Shown here piece by piece: positions 50,040 through 58,847 of a DNA stretch of 64,000 nucleotides. Position numbers and translations under genes: made by a program. The DNA comes from Leishmania mexicana MHOM/GT/2001/U1103 (lineage: Eukaryota > Euglenozoa > Kinetoplastea > Trypanosomatida > Trypanosomatidae). Location of the stretch: contig NC_018324.1 of assembly GCF_000234665.1 (NCBI RefSeq), forward strand, positions 3,046,944 to 3,110,943, in the 5' to 3' direction. The notes beneath the pieces were generated by a model. The model did not search any database. It was not told the origin of the DNA and saw only the letters and a list, made by a program, of their open reading frames with translations. Every line of letters starts with the position of its first letter. Position 1 is the first letter of the stretch.

Positions 50040-53000
50040 ATGGACACCACAACAGACTACAACACCATCCTGTACCAAAAAGACAAGGTGACGCAGAAAG
50101 TCGTGGACGCCGCAGCCGCAGGGATGCAACCCACCGCCGAGGAGAAGAGTGTCGCCACGGCCTTCGACGGCGATGGCAACACTACTGTCGAGCGTGAGTC
50201 TCTCGAAGCCACGGACGAGGAGGAGACAACGAACACCTACGACGATCCGCAGACAGGCAAGGGAAAGTCGTATGAGTCTAGCAGGAGCACCACAGTGAGC
50301 GGCAGCAGCTCGGTCTCGCGCTCGGAGACTGGTTCCCCGAAGGATGCCGCAGGCGCCCTGGTCACCGGTGGCCACGGCGCGTCGGACGACGGGACAGTGC
50401 AGTTTGTGATGTATGAGAAGCGTGTGACATACTCGTACAAAGAATCACAGCCCCTCCTGAACGCCTCCACGCCGCTGAGCATCACGGCAGGACAGGAACA
50501 ATGTCAGCCTGCGTCTGCAAACACGAGCGCCGCCTTTCCTGAAGGCTTTTCTCAGCTCATAGAGCCGACCATGCCAACGCCACCGCGCATCAATTTCATT
50601 GGTGGTCCAGGTGGTCCAGGTCGCTCTGGCACTCGCGGCGCGGCAGCGTACACGCAGCTCTCCCCTCCCCCCTCCGCCCCGCAGGCAACCGGCACGAGCG
50701 CGCCATACCCCTTCTCCGACAGTTACCCGGTTCTGCCGAGCACCGCCGTCAACGCTCCGTCATTCTCGACCGCCTACCCCAACAGCACCAGCGCCGGCCC
50801 AGGATACTCTGCTGCCTACGCGCCTGAGCAGACACCGTACCACAAGCTCACAGGTGAGCTCGAAACTCAGGCGGCTGGCCCGTCCGCCGCTGTTGACCCC
50901 TTGCGGAAGAACGACGAGGAGGTGGCTCCACGGCGGAAGCGTCGCTGGGGCGCCGCTGCAGACGCGGACGAGAAACAGCCGCACCGCAGCCGTCGTATCC
51001 ACATACAGGACGAAGTCGTGGAGGAGGACGAGGAGTACTCGGACGAGGAGGACGACGGCTCGGATGAGGCATACACCGGCAGCAGCTACTCGGACGAAGA
51101 AGACAGCTACAGCTATAGCGGAGACGAGGAGGACTACGAGTACTACGAAGAGTTCTACGAGGAGGAGGTAGAGGAGGATGAGGAGGATGAGGAGGAACCG
51201 CGCATTGACATTATCGAGGGCAGCGGCCACGGTAACACCCTGCACGATATCCTTTACGGCACCCCAAAAGCTGGCGCGAACGCCAACGGGAACAACAGCA
51301 GAGACCTCCGCGAGTCCATGCGATCAGACAGTCCCTACCACATGCCGCCGAAGGACAAGCAGGAGCCCCCTCGCTACGGCCACCTACACCCGCGTCACAA
51401 CGACGAGGAAGACGAGAAAGAGGACCGCCTCCGCTCCAAATCGGCCCAGTCGTGGGAGGCCGCAGATAAGGCGGCGGCGGCGCACCGTCGTTCTGCGACG
51501 CCAGAGCGCGTGAGTCGGCATCACCACCACAAGAAGTCAGCCAAGGGCTACGAGGGAACAGCCAGCGAGAATGGTGAGAATCACCACCACGCCGCTGCTG
51601 GTGTCGGCAAGAAGTACAGGAAAGGCGTGTATGAGCACGGCGAGCCCTACACGGAGGGCACCTTCAAGGCCAAGGGCAGGAGGAGCAAGAAGGACAAGGC
51701 GGGAGGCCACTACGGAGCCCTGGCGGATCTCGACGAGATTATGGATCAAAGCACAGCCGACTCAGAGAGCGAAAGAAACGAAGCGCCGCATGAACCGGCT
51801 GGCAAAGACAGCCGGCCAGCCTTCCGCCCGTTGGGTTCTAGCGACAGCGAGGATCTCGATGACTTCACCGCCCCTTCCAGAAGTCTCTCGCGCAACCGCA
51901 AGAGTCGGCAGTTCGCCAAGGAAGTGAATGAGGAAGACCGTCGTCACTACCGCAGCGGTGCCGAGAGAATGGAGGCGACAAATGCCACGAATTTCGACGC
52001 CAGGGACGGCGGCAAGGTCATTAGGGAGGAGGAGCCTGTCAACACACCGTCGCAGCAGAAGCACGTGGGTGCGAGTGATGGGGCTTCGGATGCGACGGAG
52101 CATGGGAACGAAGATAACTTGTCAGGCAAGGACACAAAGAGGGAAACCGAGAAGAAGCCCAGGGGCGGCCTTATCATTAAGTGTACCTGCTGCTCAACAG
52201 AGAAAACCACCGACGCCAAGGCCGGCGGGAAGAAGAAGAAAAAGTCCAAGTGCGGCCTCTTCAGCAAGTGCCGCTGCTGCTCGAAGAAGAAGGACAGCGA
52301 CGCCGATGCCAAAGACAACGAGGACAAGAAAAAGTCCAAGCGCGGCCTCTTCAGCAAGTGCCGCTGCTGCTCGAAGAAGAAGGACAGCGACGCCGATGCC
52401 AAAGACAAGGAAGACAAGAAAAAGTCCAAGCGTCCCCTTATCGTTACTTGTGCCTGCTGCTCGAAGAAGGACAGCGACGCCGCTGTCAGCGAGAAGAACC
52501 CCAAGGGTCCCATCCTCATTAAATGTACCTGCTGCTCGAAAGAGAAGGACAAGAAGCCCGAGGGCGGCAGGAGCGGTATGTTCAGCTGTCTCTTCACCAT
52601 GTGCAGCAGCAAGAAGAGTACCAAAGATCAGGTGGCGGACAAGAAGGGCAAGGAAGCCGACGAGGAGGCGGAAGGAGCGAAGTCCGACGGGACATCCCCA
52701 TCCAGGAATCTCACCACGTCCTTTGCCGAGAGTCCAGTAGATCATCAGCCCAGTAGCCGGCAGTTGAACCAGAAGAGTGACAAGAAGGCGAACAAGGCGT
52801 CCAAGGTTTCCAAGTCACGGCAGGCGAGGCACCAGGAGGAAGAGGAAGCCACCGCTGAAAGATCAAGGTCTGCGTCCTCGGTCTCGTCAGCGGCGATGGC
52901 AGGGGAGTTCGAAGACCGCAGCGAGGCCAGTGCTTCGTTCCCTCCAAAGAACGCGAAGCGCGGCGGCACTCATACCCTGTCTGATGGCGCTCCTGTTGCA

Positions 53001-53468
53001 CCAGCTGCTTTGAGGCAAGAAGACTCTGGGAGCGAGGCGAGTGCTCCGGTCAGCAAGAAGGCATCGTATGAACTGGCCCCGAGGCCGTCGTCACCCTCGG
53101 CTGGTCACGTTCACCGTCGGCACAGTCGCACGAGGGCGCAGAGAAGCACTGCCACACCGGTCACCGGTCACTCGCCCCTTCACATAAAGCCAGAGAACCC
53201 CGGTGTTGTGATTCCTGTGGACGTGAGTGATGTGGACGAGAGCGACGAGTCGAGGGTCTCGAACTCGCCAAAGGCACAGCAAAAGCGAAGTCACCGCCAT
53301 CGCGAAATACGAGTCGTCGACCATCGAAGCAAGCACAGAAGCGAGAAGGACAGTCGGCGCAAGAGAGCTGAGAGCAGCCGCGCCGACAGAGCTGTGTTGC
53401 TCAATGAGAAGCCGAGGAATAGATCCGTGTCCAGTGCGGGTGGGAAGCGGTCATCGCCAGCTTCGTGA
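50040..53468 (+). CDS. Acidic/basic modular protein with tandem CxCC repeats (1142 aa)
   Basis: Starts at the ATG at 50040, right after a good acceptor; ends at TGA. The N-terminal 300 residues are Ser/Thr/Pro-rich and include GGPGGPG. Around residues 325-400 lies a long Glu/Asp/Tyr/Ser tract (EEDEEYSDEEDDGSDEAY). Residues about 708-865 hold a Cys/Lys repeat region: six units of the form hydrophobic-(K/T)-C-x-C-C-S-(x)-K, namely KCTCCS, KCRCCS, KCRCCS, TCACCS, KCTCCS and a final divergent unit with MCSS. Two of them are encoded by almost identical 90-bp DNA repeats. The C-terminal 280 residues are Ser/Arg/Lys-rich and disordered. CC pairs next to hydrophobic and Lys residues resemble palmitoylation sites; a metal-binding or disulfide role is also possible. 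I recognise no named family. Confidence 0.85.
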   Translation: MDTTTDYNTILYQKDKVTQKVVDAAAAGMQPTAEEKSVATAFDGDGNTTVERESLEATDEEETTNTYDDPQTGKGKSYESSRSTTVSGSSSVSRSETGSPKDAAGALVTGGHGASDDGTVQFVMYEKRVTYSYKESQPLLNASTPLSITAGQEQCQPASANTSAAFPEGFSQLIEPTMPTPPRINFIGGPGGPGRSGTRGAAAYTQLSPPPSAPQATGTSAPYPFSDSYPVLPSTAVNAPSFSTAYPNSTSAGPGYSAAYAPEQTPYHKLTGELETQAAGPSAAVDPLRKNDEEVAPRRKRRWGAAADADEKQPHRSRRIHIQDEVVEEDEEYSDEEDDGSDEAYTGSSYSDEEDSYSYSGDEEDYEYYEEFYEEEVEEDEEDEEEPRIDIIEGSGHGNTLHDILYGTPKAGANANGNNSRDLRESMRSDSPYHMPPKDKQEPPRYGHLHPRHNDEEDEKEDRLRSKSAQSWEAADKAAAAHRRSATPERVSRHHHHKKSAKGYEGTASENGENHHHAAAGVGKKYRKGVYEHGEPYTEGTFKAKGRRSKKDKAGGHYGALADLDEIMDQSTADSESERNEAPHEPAGKDSRPAFRPLGSSDSEDLDDFTAPSRSLSRNRKSRQFAKEVNEEDRRHYRSGAERMEATNATNFDARDGGKVIREEEPVNTPSQQKHVGASDGASDATEHGNEDNLSGKDTKRETEKKPRGGLIIKCTCCSTEKTTDAKAGGKKKKKSKCGLFSKCRCCSKKKDSDADAKDNEDKKKSKRGLFSKCRCCSKKKDSDADAKDKEDKKKSKRPLIVTCACCSKKDSDAAVSEKNPKGPILIKCTCCSKEKDKKPEGGRSGMFSCLFTMCSSKKSTKDQVADKKGKEADEEAEGAKSDGTSPSRNLTTSFAESPVDHQPSSRQLNQKSDKKANKASKVSKSRQARHQEEEEATAERSRSASSVSSAAMAGEFEDRSEASASFPPKNAKRGGTHTLSDGAPVAPAALRQEDSGSEASAPVSKKASYELAPRPSSPSAGHVHRRHSRTRAQRSTATPVTGHSPLHIKPENPGVVIPVDVSDVDESDESRVSNSPKAQQKRSHRHREIRVVDHRSKHRSEKDSRRKRAESSRADRAVLLNEKPRNRSVSSAGGKRSSPAS
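52239..52430 (+). repeat. 90-bp tandem repeat encoding the CxCC units
   Basis: Two nearly identical 90-base units at 52239-52328 and 52329-52418 (about four differences by eye), each starting with AAAAAGTCCAAG. A third start of the same phase at 52419 diverges after about 15 bases. Each unit encodes 30 residues built around GLFSKCRCCSKKKDSDADAK. The near-identity points to recent duplication or gene conversion, and unit number is likely to differ between strains. Confidence 0.93.
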
Positions 53469-54271
53469 AAACTCGAGGGCGCACGTGGCACGTGGGATGG
53501 CGTCGGTTGATCATCGAAGACCGGCCTGCAGGCGACTTTCCACGCTGCCCTTTTTTTTGAGCGGAGAGAAAAGTGGGGAGTGACTTGACGGGGACAAATG
53601 TAGGAAGCGCTGCCTTCGCTCTTTGCCCTTTGGTCGCTCGTTCTTTCTTGCGTTGTGGTGGGCGGTGCTGCTCTCACGCATACACATGTTATGTTGTGTG
53701 TGTGTGCGCGCGCGCTATGTCGACCCTTGTTCCTCCCATCGATTCTCATTCGTCTCTCTCCATTGGCCCCCTTTCCCCTCCCTCCGTCCTCCACCTCATT
53801 CGCCTGTATAGAAGCGCGTCGCTTCCTCCTTTATCTCTCGCTGTTTTTTTTTACTGTTTGAGTTGTTTGGCTGGTTTATGTACGCCTTTGTACGTAGAGC
53901 CCGTAATCCTGTTTATGCCCTCTCGACTTGTGTGTCCATGCTCACGGTGTCGAACGCGTTCCTGTGACGCACATGTGAGCATGTCGAATGCACTGACACG
54001 CGCAGCCCTTGGCCCCCACCACCATCCCCGGCAGAAAGGCGCAAGGGCCATGCAACACTGGAGAGGCAATGATGGGAAGAGAGCACCTTCATGTATGTAT
54101 GTGTGTGCGCTGTTGCTGCTGCTGCTGTCCTGTTCGCCTCCCTCCTCTCCATCACCACCACCCCCTCTCTGCATCCCAGGCACGCACGTACACACACCTA
54201 TATGGCTACGTAATGCTGAGTGATTTCTCTCCTTTTCTTTCCATTTTGGTTGTCCAAATCTAACTTCGTTG

Positions 54272-54308
54272 TCCCCCCCCCTCCTCCCTCCCTCCCTCCC
54301 TCCCTCTC
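54272..54308 (+). repeat. CTCC microsatellite
   Basis: A poly-C run of nine followed by (CTCC)n units. As pyrimidine-rich sense RNA it could serve as a trans-splicing polypyrimidine tract, though no gene-length frame follows it. Confidence 0.85.
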
Positions 54309-54657
54309 TACAGTCTGCCTTCACCACATGTCTGCTAAGAGTAGAGGTGGGGAGAAGGGGGGATGAGGATGGTGAGAGGAAGACGATTGGCGCTGCGTGA
54401 CCCCTCGGACTCTTTTCTTCCTCATTTTTTTTTCGGCGCCACCCTCCTCCCCCCCCCACACACACACACCGTCGTTTGCCGCCCAAACAGCCGCCATCAC
54501 CGCCACACTCTCATCCTACTCCACCCCACACCAAACACCAACCACCCGCACCCCTTCTACTCCAGAGGAAGCCAAGCGGGAAGGGCAGGGTAAAGGGGCA
54601 GGGCGGGCCGGCATCCCATCGGTCACCTCCAGTGCTGTGTCTGATATATGTGTATGT

Positions 54658-54659
54658 AA

Positions 54660-54690
<31 letters not shown>

Positions 54691-54710
54691 TATATATATA
54701 CGTATACATA
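54658..54710 (+). repeat. TA microsatellite
   Basis: About 25 bases of uninterrupted (TA)n, a short CACA break, then a second TA block and ACGTATACAT. The whole stretch is self-complementary and could extrude as a cruciform. Confidence 0.88.
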
Positions 54711-55298
54711 TCACTGGCGTATTCATTGTCACTCAATCGCCGTTTGTCGTATGCCTTTGCTTCTTTTCTTCTCTTGGTGCCCCCCTCCCCCCTCCCTCTT
54801 CTCGGCTTTCTCCCCCCTTCCCCTCCCTCCCCTCTCCCGCCTGCATCACCGCGTATCTTTTTTTTGTCGCTCTCTCTTCTGGCGCACCGTTATACACACA
54901 GCGACGTTCTTTTCTGTTGTTGTTCTAACGATATCGCTGCCATTCTTTTGGGTCTTCGACTGTGTGCTGTGATCCCTCTCACGCCCTCGCTCACCCTCTT
55001 CATCCGCTTCCCCGTGTCGGTCCTTTGCGCTTTGTCTCGTTAACACCTCCCTTTGGTTGTTTGTTCGCTGTCTTGCTCTGTTGATGATGGTGAGGCTCTT
55101 CGTACGTTGTCCTGCAGAGGCACATTTTCGTGGTGTAGTCGTCGTGTTGAACGTATTCTGTGTATGCACTAGAAAGTGTGGCTAGAGTTTGTATACCTGA
55201 TTGTTTCTCTTCTTCCTGTACCTCTTTCCCTTTCACACAGCTCTCTCCTGTGTTTCGTCCCTCGTTCCGTGCTCCCTTCCTTTTTTTTCTGTTGCCTG

Positions 55299-55307
55299 TG
55301 TGTGTGC

Positions 55308-55338
<31 letters not shown>
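55299..55338 (+). repeat. TG microsatellite
   Basis: (TG)n with a few TGCG interruptions, followed about 35 bases later by a CA run at 55374-55388. The TG and CA blocks are complementary, so the RNA could form a hairpin across them. Confidence 0.85.
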
Positions 55339-55879
55339 CATGTGTTGGTGTGTGAACCATCCAAAGAGCCATGCGCACACACACACACTCGCCACCACAG
55401 CCTCGATCACAATCAACACCACCCCTTTGCCGCATTCATTTTCCCTTCGCACCCTCTTACGGTATACCGCAGAGTAAGGGGGGATTCGAGCTCTGAGCCT
55501 CGCTTTGCTTTTCTTCTCGTCATTGTTTCTTTGCATAGGTGGCGCTGTACGTGATGTCACGCCTAATGCAGATCCCTCATAAACCCCGAAAGCACCACAG
55601 CATAGTTCTACCTAGTGCTGGTTGTTGTTGTTTGTATGTGTGGGCGGGTGGGTGTGCGTGTGTGCGTCTCTGTACACGCCCAAAACTTTTTTGCTTTCTT
55701 AGATTCGCCTGGGCTCGCCTTCCTTTCAAGGCTTTTGGGAGGGAGAGAGGGAGGCTTTTCTTTTTTCTCCGCGTGCTCATTTTGCGATAGAGCGTGGGTT
55801 GAATTTCACTGGACCCCCTTCCCCTCTAAGCCACCGGCATGTCACAGACTCCGCATCGCGTGGTGAGAAGCAGGGGTAG

Positions 55880-56240
55880 ACACGCCTAACAGCCGCTCCC
55901 CGCATCATGCCGGTCGCCGCCTGGTGCGTCCTCCCCTCGGGGTGGCTCAGGCCTCCCCACACCGCTGTGGGCAGCGTGAGGGCCGGGGGTGGGATGATAT
56001 ACGCTCGAGCCACGCTGACGCTCCGCCCATCATGTGGATGGCGCAGACGTGTTCACCGTCTCACTGTCGCAGGCCGCTCCAACGCAACGCCATCCACGAC
56101 CTGGCCGTGTCAGCACCAGAGGTGGTTCTGCGTTGGCAGGGATAGAGGGGCTGCTCGGCTTCACCACCGAGTGTGTCGGTAGTGGACCCGGTGAGATACG
56201 ACGCACTGAGCGGTGTCCACACGCCATCAAAGAGAGGCTT
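55880..56240 (-). repeat. SIDER-like interspersed repeat, copy D (diverged)
   Basis: Starts with the same core as copy C (CATGCCGGTCGCCGCCTGGTGCG against TGCCGGTCGCCACCTGGTGC), followed by CTCAGGCCTCCCCAC-like sequence, then diverges. Composition stays balanced, without TG or CT runs, until about 56240. That marks an older and longer copy in the same orientation as copy C. It lies in the presumed 3'UTR of the CxCC gene. Confidence 0.5.
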
Positions 56241-57573
56241 AGGGGGTGGGCAAAGCAAGCGCGGGTCTGTATGCGCTTGTGGGTGTGACGATGTGTGGTG
56301 ATGCTGTCCTTTGTTTTCTTCGTTCTCCCACAGGGCGTGACTTTTCTGCTGTTGTGGGTTTCTCTTGTTCTTTGGCCCGTTCGGCTTTCTTTGTAGGTTT
56401 GATAGAGATGCCGCGGCCCCGCAACCGCTCCCAGTCCTTGATGGCGTCCCCCCTCCTCCTCCCCTCCCCCACAAGCACCACCGCCACCATCACCTCGATC
56501 CCCATTATTCACCTCTCTCTTTCCCCGCATTAGTCCAAGGCTTCAATCCCTCTTCAATCTCACTACGCCTACACATGCACCAGCAAAAGTACCCGAGCTA
56601 CAGTGGTTATTGTCGGCTTCGCTTGCCACAACTGTCCGCGGCAATGTGTTCATGTCGCAGTGATGTCCTCGACAACTGCGCCGCCTCTCCCCCTCCGTGT
56701 CGTCAATGGGAACTCCCTAACGAACCTCGCAGCGTTTCGAGAGATAGAAAACAGACAAACAACAATAGAGGATGTTGGTATTCGAAACGCCTTTTGCTTT
56801 GCCTGTGCGTGTGCCTGCACCCGGCAGGGGAGGAACCTGTCATGGACTCTGTCGTGTATCCGCCTCTGCACTCAGCGAGGAGGGAGGGGAGGAAAGGGGG
56901 CTATGAAACGGAGAAGGGAAAGCGCATGTGAAGCATGCCTCTTGCTTCTCTCTGTCTCCCTCTCTCCCCCTGTCCCGTCTAGCGCGCCTCTCTTACAAGC
57001 AACGAGAGAAATGGGGCGTGAAACGTGCCAGGAAAAGGCTGCACCGCGTCGTTTCAGAAGTATATTTCACTTCTTTGAACTACCTCCGTCCTCCACCCCT
57101 TCCTCCTTCGCTCTCCCTCCCTCTACGGACCACCGCAACCACACCCGCCTGCGTCTCTCGGCGTGTGCCATACAGTTTTCAGTCACACATACACATACAC
57201 GTGCGCGAATTTCGGTTGTTTTTTTGCTCGTGTGTGTGTGTGTGGTGGGGAGGCTTCCCTTTATGCATACATATACATGTATAACACATATACGTGTATA
57301 CGTCATATATATATATGTATGCGTGTATATTGTGAGGGGTGGTGGTGTTTCGTAGTTCGCAGCGTCGCATCTTGCTCTTGTCTTGTCTCCCCACCCACCC
57401 ACCCACGGTGTTGGGGTTTGCACTCTTTTCCTTATCATTTTCATTCGTCTCTGCGGCATCTCTGTCTCACCCCTCTCCTTCACTCTCTCTCTCCTCCTCC
57501 TCCTCCACCACCACCTCCTCCCCCCCCCCATCTGCTCACACACACACACACACAGTAAGTTATCTCAGTGGTC

Positions 57574-57801
57574 ATGGCGAACACACGCGCGCACAACTGG
57601 AGAACGAACAAGAAAACAGAAAGCCATTACCTGCATACCAAACCTGCAGCGATTCCCGGGGCATCAGCGTCAAGGCCGAGAACAAAAGGAACAGAACCAA
57701 CGAACGCACACGAGAAGCGCCGGCCAAGGCGGAGAACAAAAGTCCAGCGAAGCGGCGCCGCGGCCGCAGAGGAGGAGATTTTTGGCGTAGGTGGTTGGTG
57801 A
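57574..57801 (+). CDS. Candidate small basic protein (75 aa)
   Basis: A short frame of 75 codons starting at the ATG at 57574, 18 bases after an AG (57554-57555) that ends a strong CT/CA tract (57480-57553). The coding stretch is purine-rich, in contrast to the pyrimidine-rich DNA on both sides. It is rich in Arg, Lys, Thr and Ala (for example HEKRRPRRRTKVQ) and ends in EEIFGVGGW. No family is recognised and codon use is not strongly GC3-biased, so it may be chance. It is listed because a tract, acceptor, ATG and compositional switch coincide. Confidence 0.25.
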   Translation: MANTRAHNWRTNKKTESHYLHTKPAAIPGASASRPRTKGTEPTNAHEKRRPRRRTKVQRSGAAAAEEEIFGVGGW

Positions 57802-58787
57802 TGGATGTTGGCTACTTACTCTTCTCTCTACTTTCACTCTCCCTCTCTCTCATCAACTCCTCTCCCTTTCTCTCGCACGCCCTCTCGCGCATGTGCGCGC
57901 TACTGTGGAACACACGCACGCACACACACACTCTCCCTCTTCCCTATTGTTTGTGCTCGGACATAACAGAGGCAGTACACACACACACGCATATATAGAC
58001 AGGCAGGTGCATGCACCTCTCTCTCTCTCGTCTCCTGCGCGCTGCTGTTTCTTTTTTTCCCCCTTGCTGCCGTTCCCTCCCGATTCCCTGTAGCCGGCTA
58101 CACTTTGGCTCTCCCGTGTGTGTTTCCACCTCCCTGTTCTCTGTCGTCGACTTCCACACGCACATACGTACTTCATTTTTTTCTCTTCCCGGTTTCTTTC
58201 TCTGTAACCCTTGAAAACGACTCTGGGCGCTTTCTTTGCTCACGCCTTCCTGTGGCGCTCTCCACCCTTTTAGGGGTGCTGCCCGTCCCGGGGCCCCCTC
58301 TCCTCTATCCACTCTCCCGTGCATTCGTGGTGCCGCTACGTTTGTGCCTGCTTGTCTGAAAAGGCCTTGAAAGGTCTTTCTGCGGTCACGTTTTTTTCTT
58401 TTTTTGCGTACGTGACGACCGTGAGGGCGGTCCGTCGTCTGTCGTTGCTGTACGAAGGTCTTCCCCTCACATACGCTCCCTCGCTCTCGTCTTGTGTGCA
58501 CTAGAGAAGATACCTTCGCCTGTGCCTGTCCCTGTCTGTCCGTGCCTTTCAGCGTCGTCTATTGACGTCATTCTTCTCCACCCCACGCCCCTCCTCCTCT
58601 CTCCCCTGTGGTGGTAGTCTGTTACTCATTTTCGTCGGGCAGACTCGTGCGCGCCTCTTCTCTTCCTTCTTGTGGTTGTTGTCACCCCCTTGCGGAGGCG
58701 AACACGCCGCAGCCTTCCGTAGCCCTCGCTCTCCTTCTTTCTGGGATTGTGTGGGTGGCTGATGTGAGTGAGCAGTAGGGTCAGGGC

Positions 58788-58840
58788 CTCTCTCTTCCTC
58801 TTTCGCTTTGTATGTTTCCGCCTCCCTGATTATCCACAAG
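58788..58840 (+). promoter_or_regulatory. Predicted polypyrimidine tract and spliced-leader acceptor
   Basis: A CT-rich tract at 58788-58835 ends with AG at 58839-58840, only 8 bases before the ATG at 58848. An earlier tract near 58720-58745 with AGs around 58768-58778 would give a more usual 5'UTR of about 75 bases. Either way the ATG at 58848 would be the first in the mRNA. Confidence 0.45.
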
Positions 58841-58847
58841 CCCTGGA

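Larger units (their letters stand above)
53469..58787 (+). other. 5.3 kb intergenic interval upstream of the TOR gene
   Basis: Pyrimidine-rich sequence with strong simple repeats: (CTCC)n at 54272-54308, (TA)n at 54658-54710, (TG)n at 55299-55338, (CA)n at 55374-55388 and CCACC/CCCACC near 57388-57404. It contains SIDER-like copy D (55880-56240) and one candidate small gene (57574-57801). Long frames such as 53573-54223, 56603-57355 and 57339-57998 mostly translate low-complexity sequence, and I do not call them. Confidence 0.65.

Noticed and set aside
52239..52430. Regular 90-bp repeats considered as a CRISPR-like array
   Set aside because: The units are contiguous, have no unique spacers, and keep a reading frame; they are a coding tandem repeat.
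56603..57355. Open frame of 250 codons upstream of the TOR gene
   Set aside because: The second half translates TG, TA and CA repeats, there is no clear tract and acceptor before it, and the first half has no recognisable family.
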